This document shows, one piece after another, positions 7,518-17,409 of a DNA stretch of 64,000 nucleotides; position 1 is the first letter of the stretch, and every line of letters starts with the position of its first letter. The stretch lies in NCBI RefSeq assembly GCF_003335085.1, contig NZ_QPEJ01000014.1:62001-126000 (forward strand), written 5' to 3'. The notes under the pieces were generated by a model, which made no database searches, was not told where the DNA came from, and saw only the letters and a program-made list of their open reading frames with translations. The position numbers and the translations under genes are program-made. The stretch is from Polaribacter sp. WD7. Lineage in GTDB: Bacteria; Bacteroidota; Bacteroidia; Flavobacteriales; Flavobacteriaceae.

Positions 7518-8219
7518 TTATATTATAAAATTAGCAAATGCAAAAGGAAGTCCTAAAAAAAGGAGGTAGCTTACAAAAACTATAATTAGTGATAATGCAG
7601 CTGTACCAAAAGCGTCTTTAGGGTTTTTAAAAACTTTATATTGCAAAATTGAGATATAAACGAACACTAAAAAGTTAAAAATAATTAATTCTCTATTGTA
7701 AATTAATCTTGTTAAAATTGCGATAATAGTTGCATGTCCAAGAATAAAACAATTGATAGCTAAGTGTTCAAAAAAATTATATTTTTTGTAAAAGATTCTT
7801 GTAAAGAATGAAGAGTATAAAGCATAAGTTAACCACAAATACTTCATCTTATCTCTAATAAAATAGCCTAATTTAACGCCCATTTCTTGCGCTCCATATA
7901 TATCTACTTTAGACAGTTTTGGTCTAGTTCCTCTTGGTAATAAAGAATCTAAAAAAAGATAAATACTGATTGTAATTATAGCGTAACTTATAGGATTTAA
8001 AATATATTTTCTTTTACCGTTTACATACTGTAATATTGTAATTTTAGGACGTATTGTTAAGTTTTTTAGGTTAAAAAGAAGTCCTTTATCCATATCTATG
8101 AATCCCGAAAAAACTGATTGAATTATAGATTGAAACGTAATTCTATCTATATCTTTTTTTTCTCCACATTTTGGACAAAACTGGCCTTCAAAATCGATAT
8201 TACAATTGATACAAGACAA
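7518..8219 (-). CDS. DUF3667 family membrane protein with zinc ribbon
   Basis: 233 aa. The N-terminus carries a zinc-ribbon pattern with Cys3, Cys6, Cys15 and Cys18 (CINC...CPKCG). A conserved stretch with DMDKGLLFNLKNL and RPKITILQYVNGKRKYILNP then leads into several membrane helices (about residues 75-95 and four more towards the C-terminus). This is the DUF3667 architecture, common in Bacteroidota and without a known function. It starts 3 nt after the accA stop on the same strand, so it is probably in the accA transcript. Confidence 0.8.
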   Translation of the reverse strand: MSCINCNIDFEGQFCPKCGEKKDIDRITFQSIIQSVFSGFIDMDKGLLFNLKNLTIRPKITILQYVNGKRKYILNPISYAIITISIYLFLDSLLPRGTRPKLSKVDIYGAQEMGVKLGYFIRDKMKYLWLTYALYSSFFTRIFYKKYNFFEHLAINCFILGHATIIAILTRLIYNRELIIFNFLVFVYISILQYKVFKNPKDAFGTAALSLIIVFVSYLLFLGLPFAFANFII

Positions 8220-8222
8220 TGG

Positions 8223-9176
8223 CTATTCTTTATAAACACCCATATTAGCATACTTATCCATTCTTATAAGTACTAATTTTTCTTTTCCTATATCTTTTAA
8301 TTCTTTAAAAGCTTCTAAAATTTGATTTTGAACTGCATTAAAAGCTCCTTCTCTATCAGTATGAGCTCCTCCTACAGGTTCTGCAATAATACCATCTATA
8401 AGCTGTAATTTTTTCATGTCTTTACCTGTTAGCTTTAAAGCATCTGCAGCTTGTTCTTTATACTCCCAACTTCTCCATAAAATAGAAGAACAAGATTCTG
8501 GAGATATTACAGTATACCATGTATTTTCCATCATATATACTTTATCTCCAACACCTATACCCAAAGCACCTCCAGAAGCTCCTTCACCAATAACAATAGT
8601 TATAATTGGTGTTTTTAAACGAGTCATTTCAAAAATATTTCTGGCAATAGCTTCACCTTGTCCTCGTTCTTCAGCTTCTAACCCAGGATAAGCTCCAGGA
8701 GTATCTACCAAAGTAACTACAGGGATTCCGAATTTTTCAGCCATTTTCATCAATCGCAAAGCTTTACGATATCCTTCTGGGTTTGCCATCCCAAAATTTC
8801 TATACTGACGTGTTTTTGTATTGTAACCTTTTTGCTGACCAATAAACATGAATGATTGATCGCCAATTTTTCCCAAACCACCAATCATGGCTTTGTCGTC
8901 TTTTACACTTCTATCTCCATGCAATTCCATAAAAGTATCACCACAAAGTGCTTTAATATAATCTAACGTGTATGGTCTATTTGGGTGTCTAGACAATTGA
9001 ACTCTTTGCCAAGGGGTTAGATTTTTGTAAATATCTTTTCTAGCTTTATCTAGTTTTTGCTGAATTTTTTTACAAGTAGCACTTACATCTACATCACTTT
9101 CTTCACCAATAACCTGACATTTATCTAGTTGATCTAGAAGCTCTTTGATAGGCATTTCAAAATCTAAATATTCCAT
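8223..9176 (-). CDS. accA: Acetyl-CoA carboxylase carboxyltransferase subunit alpha
   Basis: 317 aa, matching the bacterial AccA length. Typical segments are [36 protein letters not shown], the carboxyltransferase oxyanion region [19 protein letters not shown], and [15 protein letters not shown]. With AccD it transfers the carboxyl group from biotin to acetyl-CoA, forming malonyl-CoA for fatty acid synthesis in the cytoplasm. The start ATG lies 35 nt below a TATGTTTG promoter element. accD is not next to it, which is common. Confidence 0.97.
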   Translation of the reverse strand: MEYLDFEMPIKELLDQLDKCQVIGEESDVDVSATCKKIQQKLDKARKDIYKNLTPWQRVQLSRHPNRPYTLDYIKALCGDTFMELHGDRSVKDDKAMIGGLGKIGDQSFMFIGQQKGYNTKTRQYRNFGMANPEGYRKALRLMKMAEKFGIPVVTLVDTPGAYPGLEAEERGQGEAIARNIFEMTRLKTPIITIVIGEGASGGALGIGVGDKVYMMENTWYTVISPESCSSILWRSWEYKEQAADALKLTGKDMKKLQLIDGIIAEPVGGAHTDREGAFNAVQNQILEAFKELKDIGKEKLVLIRMDKYANMGVYKE

Positions 9177-9210
9177 ATTGTAATTATCTGATTTGAGTTA
9201 TTTGTAATAA

Positions 9211-9218
9211 CAAACATA
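9211..9218 (-). promoter_or_regulatory. -7 promoter element of accA
   Basis: On the minus strand TATGTTTG matches TAnnTTTG and lies 35 nt upstream of the accA ATG. Confidence 0.5.
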
Positions 9219-9250
9219 CTATAAAATTCATAGTTTTTTAAAAAAAGTGC

Positions 9251-10165
9251 TTACTTTTTTCTGCTCGTTTTTGCTCTAATTTTTTGTCTTATGGCTGCTT
9301 TATTCTTTAAAATACCGTTAAACAACACTACAAATAAAATAATAAATGCACCGACATAGAACTCAGAATTCATTTTTTCTTTTTCTCCAAAAATTACTAA
9401 GGCTAATAAAATTGCGTATACTGGCTCTAAATTTACAGTTAGCATTACTGTATAGGGAGAAATGTATTGCATCACCTTTACAGACGCTATAAAAGCATAT
9501 GCAGTACAAATACTGCTTAAGATAAAAAGATACAACCAATCTAAAGTTTGTAAATTAAAGAAGTCTATAGAAAATGAGGTTGTTACTATTATATATATTG
9601 TGATGAATAACGCTCCAAAAAAAAGTTGGTAAAATGACAAGGTGTTTGCTGAGTATTGTTTTACAAAAAGACCATTGAGTACAGAAAACAAAGCACTCAA
9701 AAATGAAGATATCAAAGCATAAATGATACCTAACTTGTATTGGCTTTCAAAATTAAAAATAATATACAACCCAAGAATAACTACTAGACCTAGGACAATT
9801 TCTAACAATCTAATTTTTCTTTTAAAAAAAAGAGGTTCTATTAATGAGGTAAAAAAAGCTCCTGTGCTCATAGTCACCAAGGCAACAGAAACATTAGACA
9901 CCTTAATGGCCTTAAAGAAAAAAATCCAATGCAATGCAATTAAAACTCCGGTAATTATAAATTTTAAGAGTCCCCTTTTATCAACTGTTAAATGTTTCTT
10001 TTTAAACAATAAATACAGTAGAATAATGATAGATGCAAATAACATTCTATACCATACTAAAGGAATAGCTTCAATAGAAATTAGTGCTCCTAAAATAGCT
10101 GTAAAACCCCATATAAAAACAATAAAATGAAGTATCAGGTAGTGTTTAAAACTATTTTCTTGCAT
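9251..10165 (-). CDS. EamA-type (DMT superfamily) transporter
   Basis: 304 aa with about ten predicted membrane helices in two EamA repeats. The first begins at HFIVFIWGFTAILGALISIEAIPLVWYR; the second covers about residues 150-290 with the PVYAILLALVIFGEKE signature near the end of EamA domains. The C-terminus is basic (KIRAKTSRKK), as expected for a cytoplasmic tail. These carriers export or import small metabolites; the substrate cannot be told from sequence. Its start overlaps the end of the upstream LptF/G-like gene by 14 nt, so the two are co-transcribed. Confidence 0.88.
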   Translation of the reverse strand: MQENSFKHYLILHFIVFIWGFTAILGALISIEAIPLVWYRMLFASIIILLYLLFKKKHLTVDKRGLLKFIITGVLIALHWIFFFKAIKVSNVSVALVTMSTGAFFTSLIEPLFFKRKIRLLEIVLGLVVILGLYIIFNFESQYKLGIIYALISSFLSALFSVLNGLFVKQYSANTLSFYQLFFGALFITIYIIVTTSFSIDFFNLQTLDWLYLFILSSICTAYAFIASVKVMQYISPYTVMLTVNLEPVYAILLALVIFGEKEKMNSEFYVGAFIILFVVLFNGILKNKAAIRQKIRAKTSRKK

Positions 10166-11243
10166 TTAGATACAAATAAACTGCTAAACAACCAAAGACA
10201 AGATTTGGCATCCAAACGTAAACAAAAGAATTTACGCCTGCTACAGCCCCTAAAACCTCTGCTATTTTCATCAAAAAGACATAAAAAAACATAATTCCTA
10301 TACCTATGGCTAAATTTACTCCTGTACCTCCTCTTCTTTTTCTAAAAGCAAGTGCAACTGCAATAACTGTTAAAATGTAAGATGCCATTGGCATACTTGT
10401 TCTTTTATGCAACTCTACCAAATATGCATTTAGATTTTTTACGCCTCTGGTTCTTGATAAATCGATATATTCTATCAATTCATCAGAAGGCATTTCTTGA
10501 GCAAACGCAGATTTATAAATTAAATCTCTTGGCGTAAAATCAAATACTGTATCCAATTTTGATCCAGAAAAAATACTATCTCTATTTTGGTAAACGATTC
10601 TCTGTCTCCAAGTATTTAATGTAAAAACAGAATCTTCTTTATTAAACCTAATTCTATCTGCCATTAGTTTAGATTTAAGTTCTATTCCGTCATAAACTTC
10701 TGAAGAAAAATAGTATCCAGAGTTATTTTCGGTATCAAAACTATGAATATAAATATAAGTACTATCTGTAAGTTGTAAGCTAAATTCTCTTACCGATTTT
10801 AAGGCTCTTTTTTGACTTCTATTATTTATATATTCTTTCTCAAAACCTTTTCTTTCTGTACTACTATTAGGAACAATAAAGTGATTCATTAATAGTGATA
10901 GAAAAACGATTAGAGTAGACCCTACGAAATATGGGTACAAAAATCTTGTAAACGATACTTTAGCATTAGTTATAGCAATTATTTCTGTATTATTGGATAG
11001 CTTTGATGTAAAGAAAATAACAGCAATAAACAATGCCAAAGGCATAAAAGTGTTGGCATAATAAATGACAAAATTAACGTAATACTCATCAATAATTTGA
11101 TCTACGGTAAGGTCTGCGTGTTCTAAAAAATTATCTATTTTTTCAGAGATGTCTATAGCTACCGCAATAGGAATCAAGATAAGTAAGGTAAACACAAAGG
11201 TTACCATATATTTTTTTAATATGTACTTATCTATTATTTTCAC
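10152..11243 (-). CDS. LptF/LptG family permease (YjgP/YjgQ)
   Basis: 363 aa. It starts with the family's typical KIIDKYILKKYMVTFVFTLL, followed by two more N-terminal membrane helices, a large periplasmic beta domain (about 125-265), and three C-terminal helices including FRKRRGGTGVNLAIGIG and the end SFVYVWMPNLVFG. In the LptB2FG transporter this subunit extracts lipopolysaccharide from the inner membrane. Which of LptF or LptG it represents is not clear. It lies 44 nt after tgt, the order tgt-lptG being common in flavobacteria. Confidence 0.9.
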   Translation of the reverse strand: MKIIDKYILKKYMVTFVFTLLILIPIAVAIDISEKIDNFLEHADLTVDQIIDEYYVNFVIYYANTFMPLALFIAVIFFTSKLSNNTEIIAITNAKVSFTRFLYPYFVGSTLIVFLSLLMNHFIVPNSSTERKGFEKEYINNRSQKRALKSVREFSLQLTDSTYIYIHSFDTENNSGYYFSSEVYDGIELKSKLMADRIRFNKEDSVFTLNTWRQRIVYQNRDSIFSGSKLDTVFDFTPRDLIYKSAFAQEMPSDELIEYIDLSRTRGVKNLNAYLVELHKRTSMPMASYILTVIAVALAFRKRRGGTGVNLAIGIGIMFFYVFLMKIAEVLGAVAGVNSFVYVWMPNLVFGCLAVYLYLNARK

Positions 11244-11287
11244 TATATAAATCTACTATTGCTTCTTTAAGAATATTAAATACTTAT

Positions 11288-12418
11288 TTACAAACGTTTA
11301 TCCATTTGTTTTACCATTTTATCTTTCCATTCTCTAAAATCTCCTGCAATAATATGTTTTCTTGCTTCTCGTGTTAACCATACATAAAATCCTAAATTAT
11401 GAATAGACGCAATTTGTTTACCTAACATTTCTTTAGAGACAAATAAATGTCTTAAATATGCTTTAGAGTATAACGTATCTACATTTGTAATTGCCATTTC
11501 ATCTATTGGAGAAAAGTCTTTTTCCCATTTTTTATTTTTGATATTAATTGTACCATGCGCTGTAAACAACATTCCGTTTCTAGCATTTCTTGTAGGCATA
11601 ACGCAATCAAACATATCTATACCTAACGCAATATTTTCTAGAATATTTATAGGCGTACCAACCCCCATTAAATAGCGAGGTTTATCTTTTGGTAAAATCT
11701 CTGTAACTACCTCTGTCATTGCGTACATTTCTTCTGCTGGTTCTCCAACAGAAAGTCCACCAATAGCATTTGCTTGTGCTCCTGCGTTAGCTATATATTC
11801 TGCAGATTGTTTTCGTAAATCTTTGTAAGTACTTCCTTGTACAATAGGAAAAAAAGTTTGCTCATAACCATACTTATACGGCAATTTTTCTAAATGATTC
11901 ATACATCTATCTAACCATCTATGTGTCATATGCATAGAGCGTTTTGCATAATTATAATCACATGGGTAAGGTGTACATTCATCAAATGCCATAATAATAT
12001 CTGCACCTATGGTACGCTGAATTTCCATAACATTTTCGGGTGTAAAAAAATGCGTAGAACCGTCTATATGACTTTTAAATTTAACTCCTTCTTCATTAAT
12101 TTTTCTTCTTCCAGACAAAGAATAAACTTGATACCCTCCAGAATCGGTTAAAATATTTCTATCCCAATTCATAAATTTATGCAAACCACCAGCAGCTTCT
12201 AAAACTTCTAACTTAGGTCTTAGATATAAATGATAGGTATTACCCAATATAATATCTGGATTTATCTCGTTTTTTAATTCTGTTTGATGTACGCCTTTTA
12301 CGGTACCTACAGTTCCTACAGGCATAAAAATTGGAGTTTCTATAACACCATGATCTGTAGTAATAGTACCAGCTCTTGCCTGACTTTTAGGGTCTGTTGT
12401 TTTTAAATCAAAATTCAT
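11288..12418 (-). CDS. tgt: tRNA-guanine transglycosylase (queuine tRNA-ribosyltransferase)
   Basis: 376 aa from the ATG at 12418. A TTG at 12427 is inside a promoter element and is unlikely. Family signatures are TPIFMPVGTVGTVKGVHQ, LTDSGGYQVYSLSGRRKI with the conserved DSGG, the nucleophile region GIDMFDCVMPTRNARNGMLFT, and GGLSVGEP. It swaps guanine 34 for a queuine precursor in GUN-anticodon tRNAs. The conserved zinc-binding cysteine cluster of most bacterial enzymes (CxCxxC) is not apparent near residues 300-330: the stretch DEMAITNVDTLYSKAYLRHL has no Cys. This alternative form may be usual for Bacteroidota. The mRNA is probably leaderless (see promoter entry). Confidence 0.95.
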   Translation of the reverse strand: MNFDLKTTDPKSQARAGTITTDHGVIETPIFMPVGTVGTVKGVHQTELKNEINPDIILGNTYHLYLRPKLEVLEAAGGLHKFMNWDRNILTDSGGYQVYSLSGRRKINEEGVKFKSHIDGSTHFFTPENVMEIQRTIGADIIMAFDECTPYPCDYNYAKRSMHMTHRWLDRCMNHLEKLPYKYGYEQTFFPIVQGSTYKDLRKQSAEYIANAGAQANAIGGLSVGEPAEEMYAMTEVVTEILPKDKPRYLMGVGTPINILENIALGIDMFDCVMPTRNARNGMLFTAHGTINIKNKKWEKDFSPIDEMAITNVDTLYSKAYLRHLFVSKEMLGKQIASIHNLGFYVWLTREARKHIIAGDFREWKDKMVKQMDKRL

Positions 12419-12424
12419 TGCTGG

Positions 12425-12432
12425 CAAAGATA
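12425..12432 (-). promoter_or_regulatory. -7 element abutting the tgt start
   Basis: On the minus strand TATCTTTG fits TAnnTTTG. The box ends 7 nt before the A of the tgt ATG, so transcription would begin at or within a few nucleotides of the start codon. Confidence 0.5.
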
Positions 12433-12492
12433 GTAAAAAGCGTATCCTAACCTTCTTAAAGAAAAGGAATTTACTAATATTTAAGAAAAATG

Positions 12493-13377
12493 TTAATTTC
12501 GTTTTCTACCAAACTTTGATTTGGATTTTTTATTTTTAGGAGATGATTTTCTAAAAGAAGCGCTTTTCTTATTAAAATCATTTTTTGTGGGTGCGTGCTT
12601 TTTTTTAGATTTATTAGTCTTTTTATTTTCCTGAAGCACAGAAGCTTCTTCTGTTTTTGATGATGTAGCAATCATCGAATTGATAATGTTAAGTTCTTCT
12701 TCTGTTAATTCTCTCCAATCTCCAGGTTTTAAATTGCCAAGTTTTACATTCATAATTCTTGTACGTTTTAATTTGGTAACCTCATAATCTAGGTATTCGC
12801 ACATTCTACGTATTTGACGATTTAAACCTTGTACTAAAATAATTTTAAAAACCTTTTCTGAAATTTTTTCTACCCTACACTTTTTGGTAACTGTACCTAA
12901 AATAGGAATTCCGTTACTCATTTTTTTTATAAAATCATCATCAATAGTTTTGTTTACAGAAACGATATATTCTTTTTCATGATTGTTACCTGCTCTTAAT
13001 ATTTTATTGACAATATCACCATCGTTGGTTAAAAAAATCAACCCCTCAGAAGGTTTATCTAAGCGCCCTATTGGGAATAATCGTTGCGGATGATTTACCG
13101 CTTTTACAATATTATTGCGTTCTTTAGAATCTGTGGTAGAGACCACTCCTACAGGCTTGTTTAACGCAATGTATAATGTTTTTGCTTTCTGTTTTAACAG
13201 CCTACCATCAACTTTAACTACGTCTTTTTGAAAAACTCTATTACCTAGTTGGGTTGGTTTTCCGTTAATAGTTACCCGTCCTTCAACAATAAGCTTCTCT
13301 GCTTCTCTACGAGAGCAAATTCCTGTAGAACTGATAAATTTATTTAAGTTTATAGATTGTTGGTTCTTGTTTTCCAA
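12493..13377 (-). CDS. rluF: Pseudouridine synthase, RluF-like
   Basis: 294 aa. An N-terminal S4 RNA-binding domain ([22 protein letters not shown], residues about 9-60) is followed by a RluB/RsuA-type catalytic domain with the active-site segment [20 protein letters not shown] and the [16 protein letters not shown] motif. [14 protein letters not shown] is close to the RluF form, which modifies U2604 of 23S rRNA; assignment within the family is likely, not certain. The last 55 residues are a low-complexity Lys/Ser-rich tail ([11 protein letters not shown]...KSKFGRKRN), probably disordered and RNA-binding. A TATTTTTG element lies 15 nt upstream. Confidence 0.9.
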   Translation of the reverse strand: MENKNQQSINLNKFISSTGICSRREAEKLIVEGRVTINGKPTQLGNRVFQKDVVKVDGRLLKQKAKTLYIALNKPVGVVSTTDSKERNNIVKAVNHPQRLFPIGRLDKPSEGLIFLTNDGDIVNKILRAGNNHEKEYIVSVNKTIDDDFIKKMSNGIPILGTVTKKCRVEKISEKVFKIILVQGLNRQIRRMCEYLDYEVTKLKRTRIMNVKLGNLKPGDWRELTEEELNIINSMIATSSKTEEASVLQENKKTNKSKKKHAPTKNDFNKKSASFRKSSPKNKKSKSKFGRKRN

Positions 13378-13391
13378 AGAAAAATTTTTAG

Positions 13392-13399
13392 CAAAAATA
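13392..13399 (-). promoter_or_regulatory. -7 promoter element of the rluF-like gene
   Basis: Minus-strand TATTTTTG (TAnnTTTG), 15 nt before the ATG. Confidence 0.45.
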
Positions 13400-13442
13400 A
13401 AGAAAGTTTATTATGAATGTTTCAATTAAATAAGATAAACTG

Positions 13443-14045
13443 TTACAATTCTATAGTTCTAAATGTTAAGTTAATTCGCGGTACTTGTACTTTCTTTGTT
13501 GGGGGCAATCTATGTAACCAGTTGGTTTGGGTTTTATCTTTCATAACCAACAAACTTCCTCTTTCCAAAAAAATATCTATTCTCTGTTTTGTTTGCTTGT
13601 GTTTAAACGAAAATTTACGTTCTGCTCCTAAAGATAAAGAAGCTATAGCCCCGTCCTTTTTTAACATTTTTTCACCATCAGAATGATATGCCATACCTTC
13701 ATCTCCAGAATGGTATAAATTTAACAAGCAAGAATTATAGGTCTCTCCACTTTCTTTTTCTACAATTGCTTTAAGTTGCCTTAATTCTTCTGTAAACAGT
13801 CTAGCCGTTTTTGTTATTTTTGAGTAGGTATACGCAAACTCAGATACTCCGTACCAAGCTACTTTTCGTTTTGTAATAATTGTTTTACCAAAAATAATAG
13901 CTTTATCATTTTCCCAAGTAATGTTATCTAGTAATTTTTGATAATAAAAATTGCATTGATCTTTGGTTAAAACAATACCGTGATAATTGGCAACTCCATC
14001 AAAAGGAAGAAGATTTTGTACTTGTGTTATAGAAAATAAATCCAT
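13443..14045 (-). CDS. AlkB-like 2-oxoglutarate/Fe(II) dioxygenase
   Basis: 200 aa from the ATG at 14045. The iron-binding HxD motif is in MAYHSDGE, the distal His in TNWLHRLPP, and the 2-oxoglutarate-binding Arg in the ending PRINLTFRTI, which is the AlkB C-terminal RxNxTFR pattern. YSKITKTARLFTEEL and YNSCLLNLYHSGDEGM match the ALKBH2-type branch. It would repair N-alkylated bases in DNA by oxidative demethylation. It is divergent from the sodium/solute symporter gene with about 65 nt between the two starts. Confidence 0.9.
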   Translation of the reverse strand: MDLFSITQVQNLLPFDGVANYHGIVLTKDQCNFYYQKLLDNITWENDKAIIFGKTIITKRKVAWYGVSEFAYTYSKITKTARLFTEELRQLKAIVEKESGETYNSCLLNLYHSGDEGMAYHSDGEKMLKKDGAIASLSLGAERKFSFKHKQTKQRIDIFLERGSLLVMKDKTQTNWLHRLPPTKKVQVPRINLTFRTIEL

Positions 14046-14109
14046 CAATTAAAAATACAAATTAAACTTGAATTGGTTACTTTTAAGTTTTAAAAATAAG
14101 TTATTTCTT

Positions 14110-15924
14110 ATGATTCAAATTAGCACTCTAGATTATATTCTAATCTTTTCTTTTTTTACCATAGTATTGTGTATCGGAATTTTTGTATCCAAAAAATCGG
14201 GTAAAAGTAGTACTGAGTTTTTTCTTTCAGGACGCAGTATGCCTTGGTGGTTATTAGGTTTTTCTATGGTGGCTACTACTTTTGCCGCAGACACTCCTTT
14301 ACTTGTTACAGACATTGTTAGAGCAGACGGGGTTTCTGGCAACTGGGTATGGTGGGCATTTTTAATTACAGGTTTGTTAACCGTTTTTGTTTACGCTAAA
14401 TTATGGCGCAAATCTGCTGTAAATACAGATTTAGAATTTTACGAATTGCGTTATAGTGGTAACACTGCAAAATTTCTTCGCGGATTCAGAGCTGTATATT
14501 TAGGTGTTATTTTTAATATTTTGGTGATGTCTGTTGTAACTCTAGCCGCTATAAAAATTGGGGGAATTATGTTAAATCTGCAGCCATGGGAAGTTGTGGT
14601 TTACGCAGGCACTATTACAGTTGCTTTTAGTGCTTTTGGTGGTTTTAGAGGTGTGGTTTATACCGATTTTCTTTTATTTATTATTGCTTTATTTGGTGCT
14701 TTTGCTGCTGCATATTATGCGGTAAACCTTCCTCAAGTAGGTGGTTTAGAAAATCTTTTGCAAAACGATTTGGTAATTTCTAAAATGAATATGTTACCAG
14801 ATTTTAACAATACAGAAACACTAATCTCTTTGTTAATTATACCTATTGCTTTGCAATGGTGGAGTTCTTGGTATCCAGGAGCAGAACCTGGTGGCGGTGG
14901 TTATATTGCTCAAAGAATGTTGGCGGCTAAAGATGAAAATCATGCAATTGGAGCTACTTTCTTTTTCAACTTTGTACATTATGCACTACGTCCTTGGCCT
15001 TGGATTTTGGTTGCCTTGGCTTCTTTAGTCATTTTTCCAGATATTGCAAGTTTACATAGTGCTTTTCCTGATATTCCTCAAGATAAATTAGGACATGATT
15101 TAGCATATCCTGCAATGCTAAACTTTTTACCCACAGGTGTTTTAGGTATTGTTTTAGCCTCTCTAATTGCTGCTTACATGAGTACCATTTCTACACATTT
15201 AAATTGGGGTGCTTCTTATGTAGTAAACGACTTTTATCAGCGGTTTATAAAAAAAGATGCTACCGAAAAACAGCTCGTAAATATTGGCCGATTAACTACT
15301 GTTTTGATGATGTTAGTTAGTGGCCTTTTAGCCTTAAGTTTAACTAATGTAAAACAAGTTTTTGACATTATTATAATGTTTGGTGCCGGTACTGGCTTAC
15401 TGTTTATTTTACGTTGGTTTTGGTGGCGCATTAATGCTTGGAGCGAAATTTCAGCAATGTTTGCATCAGGTATTATTTCTATTTTACTAAACTTTACAAC
15501 TTTAGGAACAACATTATTTGGTGCTACATCGGGTATCTTACCTACATGGTTTCAATTACCTTTTGTTGTTTTAATTACTACCGCTTTTTGGTTAATTGTA
15601 ACCTATATTACACAGCCTGATAATAAAGATGTATTGTATAATTTTTATGCTAAAATTCAACCTGGTGGTATGGGTTGGAATAAAATTATTAAAGATGCTG
15701 CATTAGAAAACATCAACTTAAAAACAAACAATACTCCTTGGAGTGTACCTGCTGGTATTTTAGCAATGTTGTTGGGTTGTATTTTAATTTATAGTTGTTT
15801 GTTTGCCACAGGGTTTTGGATTTACGGACAAATAACCAATGCACTTTTACTTTCTGCATCAGCAGTAATTTCTAGTTTTTTACTACTAAAAGTTTGGAAA
15901 AAAATTAAAAGCAAAGTTTTATAA
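14110..15924 (+). CDS. Sodium:solute symporter (SSS family)
   Basis: 604 aa when started at the ATG at 14110; a TTG 42 nt earlier adds an unlikely extension. About 14 membrane helices are seen. Family features include [24 protein letters not shown] at the start, the substrate/sodium region [24 protein letters not shown], and [23 protein letters not shown], which matches the TM8 sodium-site segment. It imports an organic solute with Na+; the substrate is not evident. It is followed by a hairpin terminator shared with tRNA-Ser. There is no operon partner. Confidence 0.9.
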   Translation: MIQISTLDYILIFSFFTIVLCIGIFVSKKSGKSSTEFFLSGRSMPWWLLGFSMVATTFAADTPLLVTDIVRADGVSGNWVWWAFLITGLLTVFVYAKLWRKSAVNTDLEFYELRYSGNTAKFLRGFRAVYLGVIFNILVMSVVTLAAIKIGGIMLNLQPWEVVVYAGTITVAFSAFGGFRGVVYTDFLLFIIALFGAFAAAYYAVNLPQVGGLENLLQNDLVISKMNMLPDFNNTETLISLLIIPIALQWWSSWYPGAEPGGGGYIAQRMLAAKDENHAIGATFFFNFVHYALRPWPWILVALASLVIFPDIASLHSAFPDIPQDKLGHDLAYPAMLNFLPTGVLGIVLASLIAAYMSTISTHLNWGASYVVNDFYQRFIKKDATEKQLVNIGRLTTVLMMLVSGLLALSLTNVKQVFDIIIMFGAGTGLLFILRWFWWRINAWSEISAMFASGIISILLNFTTLGTTLFGATSGILPTWFQLPFVVLITTAFWLIVTYITQPDNKDVLYNFYAKIQPGGMGWNKIIKDAALENINLKTNNTPWSVPAGILAMLLGCILIYSCLFATGFWIYGQITNALLLSASAVISSFLLLKVWKKIKSKVL

Positions 15925-15928
15925 ACAA

Positions 15929-15956
15929 AAAACCTCACAATAAATTGCGAGGTTTT
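15929..15956. terminator. Bidirectional terminator between symporter gene and tRNA-Ser
   Basis: AAAACCTC pairs with GAGGTTTT around an inner CAA/TTG pairing and a TAAA loop. It lies directly after the symporter stop and just below the 3' end of the minus-strand tRNA-Ser. Confidence 0.75.
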
Positions 15957-15958
15957 GC

Positions 15959-16042
15959 GGAGAAAGAGGGATTCGAACCCCCGGACCTGTTACAGTCAAC
16001 AGTTTTCAAGACTGCCGCATTCGACCACTCTGCCATTTCTCC
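15959..16042 (-). tRNA. tRNA-Ser (TGA)
   Basis: An 84-nt tRNA with acceptor GGAGAAA, the long variable arm of class II tRNAs, anticodon stem GCAGT/ACTGT around loop CTTGAAA (anticodon TGA), and T-arm with GGTTCGAAT. The CCA end is not encoded, as for the other tRNAs here. Confidence 0.95.
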
Positions 16043-16253
16043 AAATGTCTCATCAGGTATTTCCTGAATGCGGATGCAAATATAGAAAGCTTTTTTATTT
16101 TTCTGAAACAAAAATGCTATTATTTTTCACTTTTTTTGAATATCATCTAATACAATTCATATCTTACTAACTATCAAGATATATAACTTTTTTTAGGTTT
16201 TTAGAAATCATCAGTAAAACTTAAAAAGCACTACATTTTATATAGGTCTTTAG

Positions 16254-16261
16254 TATCTTTG
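16254..16261 (+). promoter_or_regulatory. -7 promoter element of aroC
   Basis: TATCTTTG matches TAnnTTTG, 26 nt before the aroC ATG. The rest of the 245-nt gap between tRNA-Ser and aroC shows nothing else. Confidence 0.5.
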
Positions 16262-16287
16262 CACAAATTATTTTTAAGATTTAGATT

Positions 16288-17352
16288 ATGTCATTCAATT
16301 CTTTTGGAAATTTATTAAAAGTTACAACTTTTGGAGAGTCTCATGGAACTGCTATTGGTGGAGTTATTGACGGTTTTCCTGCTGGTGTTCAATTAGACTT
16401 TGAAGCTATTCAAGAAGAGTTAAACAGACGTAAACCTGGGCAATCTAAAATTGTAACACAACGTAAAGAACCTGACACTGTTGAGTTTCTCTCAGGCATT
16501 TTTGAGGGTGTTACTACAGGTACTTCTATCGGTTTTATCATTAAAAATACCAATCAAAAAAGTAAAGATTATAATCACAACACCAACGTGTACAGACCTT
16601 CTCATGCAGATTATACCTATGACCAAAAATATGGTTTAAGAGATTATAGAGGTGGTGGAAGAAGTTCTGCTCGTGAAACTGCAAATTGGGTAGTGGCTGG
16701 TGCTTTGGCTAAACAATTAATGGCAAGCATAAATATAAATGCATTTACCTCTTCTGTAGGTGATATTTTTATGGAAAAACCGTATCAAGAAGTAGATTTT
16801 TCAAAAACTGAAAACAATATTGTTCGTTGCCCTGATGAAGATGCTGCAGAAAAAATGATTACTAAAATTAAAGAAATTAGAAAAGCAGGAGATACCATTG
16901 GAGGTACCATTACTTGTGTTGCTCAAAATGTTCCTGTTGGTTTGGGTGAACCTATTTTTCATAAACTACATGCTCAATTGGGTAGCGCAATGTTATCTAT
17001 AAATGCTGTTAAGGGGTTTGAATTTGGTAGTGGATTTTGCGGTGCTAAAATGAAAGGTTCTGAGCATAATGATATTTTTAATGCTGATGGTTCTACACAG
17101 TCTAATTTGTCTGGTGGCATACAAGGTGGAATTAGCAACGGAATGGATATATACTTTAGAGTAGCTTTTAAACCTGTTGCTACAATTATGAGTAGCCAAC
17201 AAACCATAAACTCTGAAAACGAGGTAACAGAAATTACAGGTAAAGGTCGTCATGATCCTTGTGTAGTACCTAGAGCTGTTCCGATTGTAGAGGCAATGAC
17301 TGCTTTAGTTTTAGCTGATTTTTACTTGCTTAATAGAACGAGAAAAGTTTAG
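16288..17352 (+). CDS. aroC: Chorismate synthase
   Basis: 354 aa, a normal AroC length. Signatures are the N-terminal [52 protein letters not shown] (flavin/substrate binding), and near the C-terminus [18 protein letters not shown]. It converts 5-enolpyruvylshikimate-3-phosphate to chorismate, the branch point for aromatic amino acids, folate and quinones, using reduced FMN. It is monocistronic, with its own promoter element and a strong terminator. Confidence 0.98.
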   Translation: MSFNSFGNLLKVTTFGESHGTAIGGVIDGFPAGVQLDFEAIQEELNRRKPGQSKIVTQRKEPDTVEFLSGIFEGVTTGTSIGFIIKNTNQKSKDYNHNTNVYRPSHADYTYDQKYGLRDYRGGGRSSARETANWVVAGALAKQLMASININAFTSSVGDIFMEKPYQEVDFSKTENNIVRCPDEDAAEKMITKIKEIRKAGDTIGGTITCVAQNVPVGLGEPIFHKLHAQLGSAMLSINAVKGFEFGSGFCGAKMKGSEHNDIFNADGSTQSNLSGGIQGGISNGMDIYFRVAFKPVATIMSSQQTINSENEVTEITGKGRHDPCVVPRAVPIVEAMTALVLADFYLLNRTRKV

Positions 17353-17360
17353 TTACATAA

Positions 17361-17389
17361 AAAAGTGAAACGTTTGCCGTTTCACTTTT
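17361..17389. terminator. Terminator between aroC and icd
   Basis: A perfect 12-bp stem, AAAAGTGAAACG/CGTTTCACTTTT, with loop TTTGC and A/T runs on both sides. It serves the convergent aroC and icd genes. Confidence 0.85.
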
Positions 17390-17409
17390 TTTCAAAATAT
17401 ACAGTTCCT

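Noticed and set aside
15955..16170. Plus-strand frame of 71 aa ([14 protein letters not shown]...)
   Set aside because: It is the antisense of tRNA-Ser, a well-known false ORF pattern.
17361..17389. GTGAAACG...CGTTTCAC as a possible parS site
   Set aside because: The half-sites are separated by a loop, and it has the stem, loop and T run of a terminator between convergent genes; parS is a compact palindrome without a gap.
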